In this document: in pieces, positions 36,015 through 44,459 of the stretch
Layout: each line of letters begins with the position of its first letter
Numbering within the stretch: position 1 is the stretch's first letter
Origin: Thiocapsa sp.
Lineage (GTDB): Bacteria > Pseudomonadota > Gammaproteobacteria > Chromatiales > Chromatiaceae
Assembly (NCBI RefSeq): GCF_022340925.1
Contig: NZ_JAJDNA010000018.1
Location: forward strand, 1-53,873
Direction: 5' to 3'
DNA: 53,873 bases
The notes under the pieces: generated by a model
What the model saw: the letters and a program-made list of their open reading frames with translations, nothing else
What the model was told of the DNA's origin: nothing
Databases searched by the model: none
Position numbers and translations under genes: made by a program

Positions 36015-37697
36015 ATGACCGAAAGCTTTGCCGAACTGTTTGAACAGAGTCTGAATACCACCCAGCTTCAGCCGGGTACCATCGTCACCGGAACCGTGAT
36101 CGAGATCACATCGGATAACGTCGTGATCAACGCCGGTCTCAAGTCCGAGGGCGTCATCCCAAGAAGCCAATTCGTCGGCCCTGATGGCCAGCTCGAGGTC
36201 GCCATCGGGGACGAGGTCGAGGTGGCCTTGGATGCCGTCGAAGACGGCTTTGGTGTGACCCGTCTCTCGCGTGAGAAGGCAAAGCGTTTCGCCGCTTGGG
36301 ATCACCTCGAAAAGGCATTCGAGGCCGCCGAGACCGTGCGGGGCATGATCAACGGCAAGGTCAAGGGCGGCTTCACCGTCGATCTGGGCACTGTCCGCGC
36401 CTTCCTGCCCGGCTCCCTGGTCGATGTCCGACCGGTGCGCGACACCACCTACCTCGAAGGCAAGGAGCAGGAGTTCAAGGTCATCAAGCTCGACCGCAAG
36501 CGCAACAATGTGGTCGTCTCACGCCGTGCGGTGGTGGAAGAGGAGTACAGCGCTGAGCGTGACCAGCTCCTGAAGAGTCTCGAGGAGGGTATGGAGGTCA
36601 AGGGCGTCGTCAAGAACCTGACCGATTATGGTGCCTTTTTGGACCTCGGCGGTATCGACGGTCTGCTCCACATCACGGACATGGCCTGGCGCCGCGTCAA
36701 GCATCCCTCCGAGGTCGTGGAGATCGGCGACGAGGTGACCGTCAAGGTCCTTAAGTTCGATCGTGATCGTCAACGTGTCTCACTTGGCCTGAAGCAGATG
36801 GGCGAGGACCCTTGGGTCAATATCTCGCGCCGCTACCCGGAAGGCACCCGCGTCTTCGGCAAGGTGACGAACATCGCCGACTATGGCTGCTTCGTCGAGA
36901 TCGAGGAGGGTGTCGAAGGGCTGGTCCATGTCTCCGAGATGGACTGGACCAACAAGAACATCCACCCGAGCAAGGTGGTGGCCTTGGGCGACGAGGTCGA
37001 GGTCATGGTGCTGGATATCGACGAGGAGCGCCGTCGGATCTCGCTCGGCATCAAGCAGTGCGCGATGAACCCCTGGGAGGAGTTCGCCGCCACCCACAAG
37101 AAGGGCGACCATGTCTCCGGTAAGATCAAGTCGATCACCGACTTCGGCATCTTCATCGGTCTCGACGGCGGGATCGACGGCCTGGTCCATCTCTCCGACA
37201 TCTCCTGGGACGAGGCCGGCGAGCAGGCCCTGCGTCGCTACAAGAAGGGCGACGAGCTCGAGACGGTCGTGCTGTCGGTCGATCCGGAGCGTGAGCGCAT
37301 CTCGCTCGGTGTCAAGCAGCTCGATAAGGATCCCTTCTCGAGCTTCGTCGCACTGCATGAGAAGGGCAGTGTCGTGACGGGCGTCATCACGGACGTGGAT
37401 CCGAAAGGGGCGACCATCGCCTTGGCCGACGGCGTCGAAGGTTATCTGCGAGCCTCAGAGATCTCGCGTGACCGCATCGAGGATGCCCGCGCCGTGCTGA
37501 AGGCCGGCGAGGAGATTGAGGCCAAATTCCTCGGTGTGGATCGCAAGAACCGCACGCTCTCGCTCTCGATGAAGGCGAAAGACGTCGAGGATGAGCAGGC
37601 CGCGATCAAGGGTTATTCTCGCGACGCTGCGAGCGGCACCGCGACCCTCGGGGACATCCTCAAAGAGCAGATGGAAGAGGCTCAGCGCGGGGGCTGA
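36015..37697 (+). CDS. rpsA: 30S ribosomal protein S1
   Basis: S1 binds mRNA on the 30S subunit and aids initiation. The 560-residue protein has the six S1-fold repeats expected. Clear examples are [19 protein letters not shown] (first), [20 protein letters not shown] (third), [20 protein letters not shown] (fourth) and [20 protein letters not shown] (fifth). The start has only AGGA twelve bases upstream, not unusual for rpsA, which is often translationally autoregulated. It is followed by a hairpin and ihfB. Confidence 0.97.
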   Translation: MTESFAELFEQSLNTTQLQPGTIVTGTVIEITSDNVVINAGLKSEGVIPRSQFVGPDGQLEVAIGDEVEVALDAVEDGFGVTRLSREKAKRFAAWDHLEKAFEAAETVRGMINGKVKGGFTVDLGTVRAFLPGSLVDVRPVRDTTYLEGKEQEFKVIKLDRKRNNVVVSRRAVVEEEYSAERDQLLKSLEEGMEVKGVVKNLTDYGAFLDLGGIDGLLHITDMAWRRVKHPSEVVEIGDEVTVKVLKFDRDRQRVSLGLKQMGEDPWVNISRRYPEGTRVFGKVTNIADYGCFVEIEEGVEGLVHVSEMDWTNKNIHPSKVVALGDEVEVMVLDIDEERRRISLGIKQCAMNPWEEFAATHKKGDHVSGKIKSITDFGIFIGLDGGIDGLVHLSDISWDEAGEQALRRYKKGDELETVVLSVDPERERISLGVKQLDKDPFSSFVALHEKGSVVTGVITDVDPKGATIALADGVEGYLRASEISRDRIEDARAVLKAGEEIEAKFLGVDRKNRTLSLSMKAKDVEDEQAAIKGYSRDAASGTATLGDILKEQMEEAQRGG

Positions 37698-37717
37698 CCT
37701 CCGGCACTGTGTCTGTT

Positions 37718-37740
37718 GGGGCCGCCGATTCCGGGGCCCC
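37718..37740 (+). terminator. Hairpin between rpsA and ihfB
   Basis: GGGGCC (37718-37723) pairs with GGCCCC (37735-37740), and CCTTTT follows about five bases later. It could be a weak terminator or attenuator separating rpsA from ihfB. Confidence 0.45.
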
Positions 37741-37766
37741 CTATCCTTTTCCCGGGAGTCGACACC

Positions 37767-38111
37767 ATGACCAAATCCGAGCTGATCGAAGTTCTGGCCG
37801 CGGCGCAAGACCATCTCCCCTACAAAGATGTCGAAGAGGCGGTTCGCAAGATCCTCGATCGCATGAGCGGTGCCCTTGCGTCCGGCGAGCGGATTGAGAT
37901 CCGGGGCTTCGGAAGCTTCTCGTTGCACTATCGCCCGCCCCGCATCGGACGCAATCCGAAGACCGGTGACTCGGTCGCCTTGGCGGGTAAACACGTCCCT
38001 CACTTCAAGCCGGGCAAAGAGCTTCGCGATCGCGTCAACCAGGCGTTTCAGGAGGAGCAGGAGGCCGGGGCCGACGCGGACCAGATCCGCCTGATGGCCG
38101 CCTCGCGCTGA
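37767..38111 (+). CDS. ihfB: Integration host factor subunit beta
   Basis: The 114-residue product belongs to the HU/IHF family of DNA-bending proteins. It begins [20 protein letters not shown], has the [20 protein letters not shown] arm with the DNA-intercalating Pro in the following RNPKTG motif, and a C-terminal extension of ~20 residues beyond the usual end. Position straight after rpsA identifies it as the beta subunit. A strong hairpin begins at its stop codon. Confidence 0.92.
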   Translation: MTKSELIEVLAAAQDHLPYKDVEEAVRKILDRMSGALASGERIEIRGFGSFSLHYRPPRIGRNPKTGDSVALAGKHVPHFKPGKELRDRVNQAFQEEQEAGADADQIRLMAASR

Positions 38112-38140
38112 TCCCGCGCCGCCCCCCGGGCGCGGGGATC
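38110..38140 (+). terminator. Strong hairpin at the end of ihfB
   Basis: GATCCCGCGCC (38110-38120) pairs with GGCGCGGGGATC (38129-38140) with one bulged G, overlapping the stop codon of ihfB. No T-run follows, but the stem is long and GC-rich, fitting a transcript end. Confidence 0.65.
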
Positions 38141-38200
38141 CCCCTCCCGCTTGAGTTTGCCCGGCCGAGCCGGCGCATAGCCACCTGGACGCCGATCGGA

Positions 38201-38215
38201 TGGCCGTCCTGGCCA
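38201..38215 (+). repeat. Dispersed intergenic palindrome, copy 4
   Basis: TGGCCGTCCTGGCCA differs from the consensus at one position. It lies between ihfB and phoR, in inverted orientation to copy 5 at 38425-38439, so the two bracket a 239-bp segment that includes the larger structured element. Confidence 0.75.
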
Positions 38216-38303
38216 AACATCGGCACGGACCCTGAGGCACGCCGTCTCCCGGCTCCTTTCGTGAGCCGCGCGGAGCGCCGAAGACGTTTTAGGGCGTCGT
38301 AAG

Positions 38304-38451
38304 GGAAACGCTGTCGCCCCAGCGTTTCCCGTCCGGGGCAGGAGGCCGCGAGGTTGTCAGGCGCCTCAGTGACCGAAGAAAAGCGCATTCCGATCGTCGC
38401 GCCGCTTGGACGGCGGGGTGATGATGGCCAGGATGGCCATGGATCAGCATC
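38304..38451. repeat. Structured intergenic element, copy B
   Basis: This is the second copy of the element at 3415-3562, between the convergent genes ihfB and phoR. It has the first hairpin GGAAACGCTG / CAGCGTTTCC (38304-38313 and 38320-38329), extendable by one G-C pair, then CGTCCGGGGCAGGAGG. A diverged middle follows, then TCGCGCCGCTTGG and the 15-bp palindrome (38425-38439, a perfect consensus copy on the minus strand), ending ATCAGCATC. The hairpin differs from copy A by a C-G to A-T pair change that keeps the stem. The end lies 3 bp from the phoR stop. Confidence 0.8.
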
Positions 38452-38454
38452 GCC

Positions 38455-39831
38455 TCAGGTCGCGGCGGCCGTCGTCGGGGCCGAGGGTCGTTCGAGCGAT
38501 TCGCGGGAGATGCCTCGACCGCCCGGAAAGATGCAGGTGAAGGTGGAGCCCTGACCGACCTCGCTCGCGATCAGCAAGCGCGCATCGTGCCGGTTGAGGA
38601 CGTGCTTGACGATCGCCAGACCGAGCCCGGTCCCTCCGGACTCCCGTGAGCGGGCCCTGTCGACCCGATAGAAGCGTTCGGTGAGACGGGGCAGGTGCTC
38701 AGGGCCGATCCCTTGGCCGTTGTCTCGGACTCGGAGCTCCGGTCCATCGGTCCCCCACGACCAGCGTATCCGAATCTCTGTGCCCTCGGGCGTGTGCTTC
38801 ACCGCATTGAAGATCAGGTTCGAGAAGGCGCTTCGCAGCTCCGGCTGATTGGCGAGCAGGAGGAGGTCGTCCTCGATCTCGGTCTCGACCCTGTGTCGTC
38901 CATTGCTCAGCACCTGCGCCTCCTGCAGGATCAGGTGCAGCTCCTCGGGCACGTCCACTGCCCCTTGCTCCTCCGGCCGTTCATGGATCTCCAATCTCGA
39001 CAGGGTGAGCAGATCATCGATGATGGAGCGCATCCGCGCGGCCTGGTTGTGCATCAACACGAGTGGGCGACGATGATTGAGCGGGGTGGCCGGCGCATCC
39101 ATGAGGTTCTCCAGGAAGCCCGCGATCACGGTCAAGGGCGTGCGCAGCTCGTGCGAGGCATTGGCGACGAAGTCGCGACGGATCATGTTGAGATGATAGA
39201 TCTTGGTGATGTCTCGCCCCACGATCAGCCGTTGTCGCTTGCGTTCGCCGAAGGGGGTGATGCGCAGTGACAGCATGGTGGCCCGGTTGTGGTTGGGCGC
39301 AATCTCGATTGGCCGCACGTCGTCGCCCGCCTCGACGAAGGTCTTGAGATCCGGATGGGGCAGGAGATCGACGAAGGGACGTCCGCTATCCTGCGGCCAG
39401 TGGACGTTCATAAGGGTCGCCGCGGTCGGATTGGCCCAGTCCACCCGGTGCTGTTTATCGAGGATCACCAAGGCGTCCGGCACCGCATTGGCCGCCTCGC
39501 GAAAACGCCGGGTAAATCGGATCTGGCGCTTGCGCCCTTTCCGCCCGCGCTGCTGATATTGAGCGATGCTGCGATAGACCTCGCCCCAGAGCCCGCCGGG
39601 GAACGGCGGAGCCAGGCGGTGGTGACGGCGGATCAGACGGGTCAGCTTCGCCAGGAAGTAGAGATGTCGCAGCAGATAGGGCAGGAGCACCAGCGGCCAC
39701 ACCCAAGACAGATCGGCGCCGAGCAGCAGCCACAGGGCGCCGCCCGAGGCGATCATCAACGCGAGCAGCGACGACTCGAAGATCAGGGAGCGGCGCCATG
39801 ACGCCCTCGGGGGATGGGGATGGCCGGCCAA
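38455..39831 (-). CDS. phoR: Phosphate regulon sensor histidine kinase PhoR
   Basis: PhoR phosphorylates PhoB under phosphate limitation. The product (458 residues from TTG 39831) has two N-terminal membrane helices (residues ~16-60), a charged linker, a PAS-like domain (NAVPDALVILDKQHRVDWAN) and the dimerisation/phospho-acceptor helix with H227 in NASHELRTPL. The ATPase domain has N-box NLIFNAVKHTP, DNGQGIG and GGTGLGLAIVKHV. TTG 39831 begins five bases after the phoB stop. No ATG fits, and the frame further upstream lies inside phoB. Together with phoB it forms a two-gene unit. Confidence 0.94.
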   Translation of the reverse strand: MAGHPHPPRASWRRSLIFESSLLALMIASGGALWLLLGADLSWVWPLVLLPYLLRHLYFLAKLTRLIRRHHRLAPPFPGGLWGEVYRSIAQYQQRGRKGRKRQIRFTRRFREAANAVPDALVILDKQHRVDWANPTAATLMNVHWPQDSGRPFVDLLPHPDLKTFVEAGDDVRPIEIAPNHNRATMLSLRITPFGERKRQRLIVGRDITKIYHLNMIRRDFVANASHELRTPLTVIAGFLENLMDAPATPLNHRRPLVLMHNQAARMRSIIDDLLTLSRLEIHERPEEQGAVDVPEELHLILQEAQVLSNGRHRVETEIEDDLLLLANQPELRSAFSNLIFNAVKHTPEGTEIRIRWSWGTDGPELRVRDNGQGIGPEHLPRLTERFYRVDRARSRESGGTGLGLAIVKHVLNRHDARLLIASEVGQGSTFTCIFPGGRGISRESLERPSAPTTAAAT

Positions 39832-39836
39832 CCGAG

Positions 39837-40529
39837 TCAGGTCTTGTCCGAGAAGCGATAGCCGACGCCGCGCACCGTCTGAAGCAGGCGGTCGTGCCCG
39901 GATGCCTCGAGTGCCTTGCGCAGGCGTCGGACATGGACGTCCACGGTGCGCTCCTCCACATAGACCTGATCGCCCCACACCTGATCCAACAGCTGCGAGC
40001 GGCTGAAGGCGCGGTCCACATGGGTCATGAAGAAGTGCAGCAGGCGATACTCGGTCGGCGCGATCTCGACGTGACGTCCCTCTGCGGTCACGCGATGACT
40101 GATGTTGTCGATCCGCAGCCCTCCGATCTCGACCTCGTCGGACAACTCCTCCGGTTTCGCGCGGCGCAGGACCGCCTTGACGCGTGCGACCATCTCACGC
40201 GGCGAAAAGGGCTTCGCGATATAGTCATCCGCCCCCGTGTCGAGCCCCTTGATGCGATCCTCTTCCTCGCCGCGGGCGCTGACCATGATGATGGGCACCG
40301 CCCGGCTCTTCGGGTTCTGCTTGAGCTGATGGGCCAACTCCAGCCCCGAGCGGCCGGGCAGCATCCAGTCGAGGAGGACCAGGTCGGGGGTTTCGTTGGT
40401 CAGGAGCTTGCGTGCCTCATCCGCATGTCCGGCCTCGACCACGCGGTAATCCGCGTTCTCGAGGGCGAATCGGATCACTTCGCGGATATCCGGTTCATCG
40501 TCGACGACAAGAATGGTTGCCATAGCCAT
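39837..40529 (-). CDS. phoB: Phosphate regulon response regulator PhoB
   Basis: The 230-residue product has a receiver domain with phospho-acceptor D54 (LVLLDWMLPG) and the conserved Lys in YIAKPF. An OmpR-type winged-helix DNA-binding domain follows (PTEYRLLHFFMTH, VDVHVRRLRKALE, VRGVGYRF). It activates phosphate uptake genes from Pho boxes. A Pho-box-like promoter lies about 90-125 bases upstream, so autoregulation is likely. Confidence 0.96.
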   Translation of the reverse strand: MAMATILVVDDEPDIREVIRFALENADYRVVEAGHADEARKLLTNETPDLVLLDWMLPGRSGLELAHQLKQNPKSRAVPIIMVSARGEEEDRIKGLDTGADDYIAKPFSPREMVARVKAVLRRAKPEELSDEVEIGGLRIDNISHRVTAEGRHVEIAPTEYRLLHFFMTHVDRAFSRSQLLDQVWGDQVYVEERTVDVHVRRLRKALEASGHDRLLQTVRGVGYRFSDKT

Positions 40530-40619
40530 CTGAGTCCTGTGGTCCGAGCCATGTCCTTACCGACCGGGCCGGCCGGTCATACCCACCGGGCGACGTCATC
40601 CGACATCGATCTCAGATGC

Positions 40620-40652
40620 ATTCTATTGAGGATCGATGACCGATCGATGACA
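40620..40652 (-). promoter_or_regulatory. Pho box and -10 element of the phoBR promoter
   Basis: On the minus strand, two 11-base direct repeats TGTCATCGATC and GGTCATCGATC (complement of 40631-40652) match the Pho box layout of TGTCAT-type halves spaced 11 bp apart. Five bases later comes TAGAAT (complement of 40620-40625), a good -10 box. This is the arrangement expected of a PhoB-activated promoter, 91 bases before the phoB start. Confidence 0.7.
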
Positions 40653-40673
40653 TGCCGGATCGAGAGGCCGCCC

Positions 40674-40874
40674 TCAACCGGGGTAGCGGATACCGCGCTC
40701 CCGCAACCAGCGCCTGAGACGCTCCACCTTGCTGTCCAGGTCACAGGTTGGGGGGAGACTGTCCAGGTACCGGCCGTGCTCGATCAGCAATGCCGCCTGC
40801 TCCGCGGCGTCGAGCAGATGCCAGTCGCGCAACGATTCGCCTTGATCGTCCGCCGGCTGTCTTTCCCTGGTCAT
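40674..40874 (-). CDS. Small protein coupled to the PutP-type symporter
   Basis: The 66-residue cytosolic product is charged and helical (LLDAAEQAALLIEHGRYLDS and SKVERLRRWLRERGIRYPG). Its ATG overlaps the putP stop (ATGA), so it is translated from the symporter mRNA. No family was recognised. It may modulate the transporter, by position only. Confidence 0.6.
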   Translation of the reverse strand: MTRERQPADDQGESLRDWHLLDAAEQAALLIEHGRYLDSLPPTCDLDSKVERLRRWLRERGIRYPG

Positions 40875-42370
40875 GACGCCGTCTTCATCATCTCATCCTC
40901 CACCTTGCTGAAGCGCGCGGCCAGCACGGCCTGCTTGCCCGGGGTGGCGCGACTGACGAGATAGATCGCGAGCGAGGCCAGCAGGACCCCCGGCACGATC
41001 TCGTAGAGGTCGAACAGGCCGCCCTCGAGCTGCTTCCATCCCAGGACCGTCAGGCCGCCCACCAGGATTCCCGCGAGCGCGCCCAGGCCGGTCATACGCG
41101 GCCAGTAGAGCGACAGGATCAGGGCCGGGCCGAACGCCGCGCCGAAGCCGGCCCAGGCATAGCCGACCAGGTCGAGCACCATGGCCTCCGGATCCAAAGC
41201 CAGCCAGAAAGCGACAAGCGCGATCACCACCACTGCGATGCGCCCCACCAGGACCAGCTCGCGTGCGCCGGCCTTGCGGCGCAGCAGGAGCCGATAGAGG
41301 TCCTCGGTGAAGGACGAGGAGGAGACCAACAGCTGGGAGTCCGCCGTGCTCATAATGGCGGCAAGGATCGCGGCGAGCAGCACCCCGGCGACAATCGGAT
41401 GAAAGAGGATGTCGACGAGCAGGATGAAGACGGTCTCGCGCGCCTCGTCGGAGAGCGGCTGCTCGACGACCAGGATGCCGGCGAGACCGGTCAAGGTCGC
41501 CCCGGTGAGCGTCACCGCGACCCAGATCACGGCGATCCATCGAGCTGCCGTGACCTTCCGGGGGGTGGCGATGGCCTGAAAGCGCGCGAGGATATGCGGT
41601 TGCCCGAAATACCCCAGACCCCACGCCGCCAAGGACAGGATCCCGATCAGACCGACTCCACTGCCGTCGGCGTGTGTGAAGGGATTCATGAGATCCGGGT
41701 TGCCGGCCCTGATCACCTCGAACACGTGACCGGGTTCCCCGATCTGTGAAAAGGCGACCAGCGGCACCGCCACCAAGGCCGCCGCCATCAGGAGCCCCTG
41801 GACGACGTCGGTCCAGGACACGGCCAGAAAGCCCCCCACGGCCGTGTAGAGCACGATGGAGACGAGGCCAAGCGCCACGGCCCAGACATAGGGTAGCCCG
41901 AAGACCGACTGGAAGAGCTTCCCCCCGGCGACCAGCCCCGCGCTCGTGTAGAGCAGGAAGAACCCGAGGACGAACAGGGCCGCGATGCCGCGCAGCCAAC
42001 CGATCCGATCGTCGAACCGGTTGGAGAAGTACTCCGGCAAGGTCAGGGCGTTCCCATAGGCGACACTGAAGACGCGCAGGCGTTGCGCGACGACACGCCA
42101 GTTCACCCATGTGCCCAGCAAGAGACCCCCCGCGAGCCAGAGCGACTCCAGACCGGCGGCGTAGGCGAAGCCCGGCAGCCCGAGCAGCAGCCAGCCGCTC
42201 ATATCCGAGGCGCTCGCGCTCAGGGCGGCGACACCGCTCCCGAGGCGCCGTCCGCCGAGGATGAAGTCGGAGAGATCACGGGTGCGGCGGTAGGCATACC
42301 ACCCGATCATCCAGACCACCGCGAAGTAGACCGCGAAGGTCAGGGCGATGATGATCGGGTGCTGCGTCAC
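40871..42370 (-). CDS. putP: Sodium/proline symporter PutP-like
   Basis: The 499-residue polytopic protein is of the sodium:solute symporter family, with about 13 membrane segments. Recognisable parts are WMIGWYAYRRTRDLSDFILG and GGRRLGSGVAALSASASDMS near the N-terminus, the sodium-site region GWLLLGLPGFAYAAG, the conserved AAILAAIMSTADSQLLVSSS block and the C-terminal part. The pattern fits the Na+/proline subgroup; other solutes cannot be excluded. Confidence 0.9.
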   Translation of the reverse strand: MTQHPIIIALTFAVYFAVVWMIGWYAYRRTRDLSDFILGGRRLGSGVAALSASASDMSGWLLLGLPGFAYAAGLESLWLAGGLLLGTWVNWRVVAQRLRVFSVAYGNALTLPEYFSNRFDDRIGWLRGIAALFVLGFFLLYTSAGLVAGGKLFQSVFGLPYVWAVALGLVSIVLYTAVGGFLAVSWTDVVQGLLMAAALVAVPLVAFSQIGEPGHVFEVIRAGNPDLMNPFTHADGSGVGLIGILSLAAWGLGYFGQPHILARFQAIATPRKVTAARWIAVIWVAVTLTGATLTGLAGILVVEQPLSDEARETVFILLVDILFHPIVAGVLLAAILAAIMSTADSQLLVSSSSFTEDLYRLLLRRKAGARELVLVGRIAVVVIALVAFWLALDPEAMVLDLVGYAWAGFGAAFGPALILSLYWPRMTGLGALAGILVGGLTVLGWKQLEGGLFDLYEIVPGVLLASLAIYLVSRATPGKQAVLAARFSKVEDEMMKTAS

Positions 42371-42582
42371 GGTCTGTGTCCTGGCGAATCGCCTGCTCGG
42401 CTTGTCGAATCGGTGTCGGGCCGCTAGTTTAGGGTGAGTCGCGGGTCGCTTCCAATGCGTGCCGGGAGACCCCCGTCGGCCGGGGCGCGCAGATTCACAA
42501 CCACCGCTGCGTCGCCGGTGTCCGACGGCGAGCGCCGGCCCCGCCGCCGCCCGAGCCCGAAGCCCATCGCGAGGAGCCCGTC

Positions 42583-43149
42583 ATGAGCGAAGACCCAATC
42601 TTGAAGCGCGAGCCCATCTTCCAAGGCCGGGTGATCGACGTCGCCATCGAAACCATTGCCATGCCCGCGGACCGGCAGGTGCAGCTCGAAATCGTCCGTC
42701 ACCCCGGCGGGGCGGCCGTCGTGGCCTTGGACGAGCAGGATCGGGTCTGCCTGCTGCGCCAGTGGCGCCATGCCGCCGGCGGCTGGCTTTGGGAGCTGCC
42801 CGCGGGAAAGATCGACCCGGGCGAGAGCCCGCTTGGCACGGCGACCCGCGAGCTGTCGGAAGAAGCCGGCCTGCGCGCCGCGGACTGGACCGACCTTGGC
42901 CGGATGCACAGCTCGCCGGGTGTCTTCACCGAGGTCATCCACCTCTGGATGGCGCGTGGTCTCTCGCATCAAGGCCATGCCCATGAGCAGGACGAGATGA
43001 TCGAGATCCACTGGCTGCCATTGGCCCAGGCGCTCGATTGGTGCAACGACGCCGAGATCACGGATGCCAAGACGCTCGTCGGGCTGTATCGCGCCGGCGG
43101 CCTCATCAAGAGCGCCCTGGAGATCCTTCCCGAGGACCCGGGCTGTTGA
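42583..43149 (+). CDS. Nudix hydrolase, ADP-ribose pyrophosphatase-like
   Basis: The 188-residue product has a complete Nudix box: GKIDPGESPLGTATRELSEE with AGL following, matching GX5EX7REUXEEXGU. The preceding GAAVVALDEQDRVCLLRQWR-type strand and the downstream SPGVFTEVIHLWMA fit the ADP-sugar diphosphatase group. It probably cleaves ADP-ribose. ATG 42583 has GAGGAG upstream. Confidence 0.9.
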   Translation: MSEDPILKREPIFQGRVIDVAIETIAMPADRQVQLEIVRHPGGAAVVALDEQDRVCLLRQWRHAAGGWLWELPAGKIDPGESPLGTATRELSEEAGLRAADWTDLGRMHSSPGVFTEVIHLWMARGLSHQGHAHEQDEMIEIHWLPLAQALDWCNDAEITDAKTLVGLYRAGGLIKSALEILPEDPGC

Positions 43150-43208
43150 GAGACGGGGTCTGGCGATCCGGGGCGGCTCAATGGTCGGCGGTTTCCTCTC
43201 CGCGGTGG

Positions 43209-43497
43209 TCATTCCCCGAAGGCGACCCACACGGCGGCTTCCGTCTGCGCATTCGCGAGCGGCGCGACGACGTCGCCGCTGAGAACCCGGTCCATCGCCT
43301 GGAGCTGCTCGACCTCGAGGCGAACGCGCTCCGGCGCGCTCCTCCCCAGAGCCCAGGCCGTCGACTCCAGAAGCTGGGCTGAGGTCGCCGCAGCATCCAG
43401 CCGGTCCGCTGGAGGATCCTGCCCCTGAAGGCCGGAGGTCTTCGCGATCTGCAGAACCGCCGGTGGCGCAGTTCCTAGTCCGGAGAGCCCCGTCAGG
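43209..43497 (-). pseudogene. Start-less protein-like fragment downstream of vatD
   Basis: On the minus strand, a frame from inside the end of the V-ATPase D gene to TGA at 43209 reads as ordinary protein: ADRLDAAATSAQLLESTAWA, then ERVRLEVEQLQAMDRVLSGD and VAPLANAQTEAAVWVAFGE. It has no ATG, GTG or TTG in the non-overlapping part, and the frame runs up into the D gene. It may be the tail of a gene that lost its front, or it may start at CTG. The opposite strand shows nothing better. This accounts for the otherwise empty 43150-43492 gap. Confidence 0.4.
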
Positions 43498-44116
43498 CCT
43501 CGGCCCGCTGCCGCAGCAGCTTGACTTGGAAGAGGGTGTTGCGCTCCTCTTCCTCGAGTGAGGATTGGATGAAGTGGATGGTCCGGCGGTAGAGCGGGAT
43601 GATGTTGTACTTGAGGGCGTTCACGCGCTTCTGGGCCTTGCGTTGCTCTTCCATCAGGCGGTGCAGCGCGGTTTCGACCTCCGCGAGGCGTGCCAGCAGC
43701 ACACAGGCATTGGCGAGATTCTCGCGCGTGGTGTCGAAGCTCGCGTCCGTTCCCAGCAGACCAACCGGCTTGAGCGCTACCCGGTCGCTGGTCACGGCCG
43801 GGTACTCCACGCCGAGCGCCCGGCGCGGCAGGATATCCACCGTGAGCGCGAGCTCGGATCCGAGAGCGGCCTGATGGATGCCGCGACTGCCCATCCTCAG
43901 GTGGGTGATGCTCAGGCAGCGATAGGCCTCGGCGAGCGCCTGCTCGGCCTCTTGGCGGAGCCTGCGGTATTCGCCGATGCGCTCATAGACCAGACGCGTG
44001 AGCAGCTCGCGCTTGCGCTCGAGCAGATCGTGGCCCTCCTCCAGAAATTTCTCCTGCTTCTTGAGTCGCAGCAGGGTGTTCTTAGTCGGTGGGACCTTGA
44101 TGAGTTGTTGTGCCAT
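43493..44116 (-). CDS. V-type (V/A) ATPase subunit D
   Basis: The 207-residue product is a full-length V/A-ATPase D subunit, the long antiparallel coiled coil of the central rotor shaft. It starts with the family signature PPTKNTLLRLKKQEKFLEEG, has a helical N-terminal arm (HDLLERKRELLTRLVYERIG), a central Gly/hydrophobic part and the C-terminal arm (EVETALHRLMEEQRKAQKRV then NALKYNIIPLYRRTIHFIQ). ATG 44116 has GGGAG at good spacing. No A, B, E, I or K subunit gene lies in the window, so it is an orphan here. It is intact in frame. Confidence 0.88.
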   Translation of the reverse strand: MAQQLIKVPPTKNTLLRLKKQEKFLEEGHDLLERKRELLTRLVYERIGEYRRLRQEAEQALAEAYRCLSITHLRMGSRGIHQAALGSELALTVDILPRRALGVEYPAVTSDRVALKPVGLLGTDASFDTTRENLANACVLLARLAEVETALHRLMEEQRKAQKRVNALKYNIIPLYRRTIHFIQSSLEEEERNTLFQVKLLRQRAEA

Positions 44117-44299
44117 CTGAACTCCCTGCTTGCGCGCTTCGTTCAGCGATCCGATGGTCGCCCGATCGCGATCCGCCTTTGACGTGTGGACACCCGCGTG
44201 CTCGGCATCCTCGCCGTCTCGCGGCCCGCAGGGCAAGCCTGGACCGGTGCGATCCGAAATGACAGCGGAAACGGCCGTGCTGCTGTCGGCATTCACATT

Positions 44300-44314
44300 T
44301 GGCCAGGATGGCCA
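44300..44314 (-). repeat. Dispersed intergenic palindrome, copy 6
   Basis: The complement reads TGGCCATCCTGGCCA, a perfect consensus copy with left flank GATT as in copy 1. It lies between vatD and the truncated outer-membrane protein gene, inside the 44117-44459 gap. The rest of that gap holds only the terminator-like palindrome at 44439. Confidence 0.8.
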
Positions 44315-44438
44315 ATCTCACGTCAAGCGGCATCGGGCATAGCCGCTCAGACGTGAAATCACCATCAATTGCCCACTGCGGAAGTTGGTACCTACTGGCA
44401 ACGGCGTTTGGTTTTTGCCACGCCCGGCAGAAAGGCGC

Positions 44439-44456
44439 ATCCCGTCGCGACGGGAT
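44439..44456 (-). terminator. Palindromic hairpin after the truncated OMP gene
   Basis: ATCCCGT and ACGGGAT flank a CGCG loop, three bases after the TGA of the outer-membrane protein gene on the minus strand. The sequence is a perfect palindrome and is followed on that strand by GCGCCTTTCTG. It may end transcription of the shortened gene. Confidence 0.5.
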
Positions 44457-44459
44457 CTT

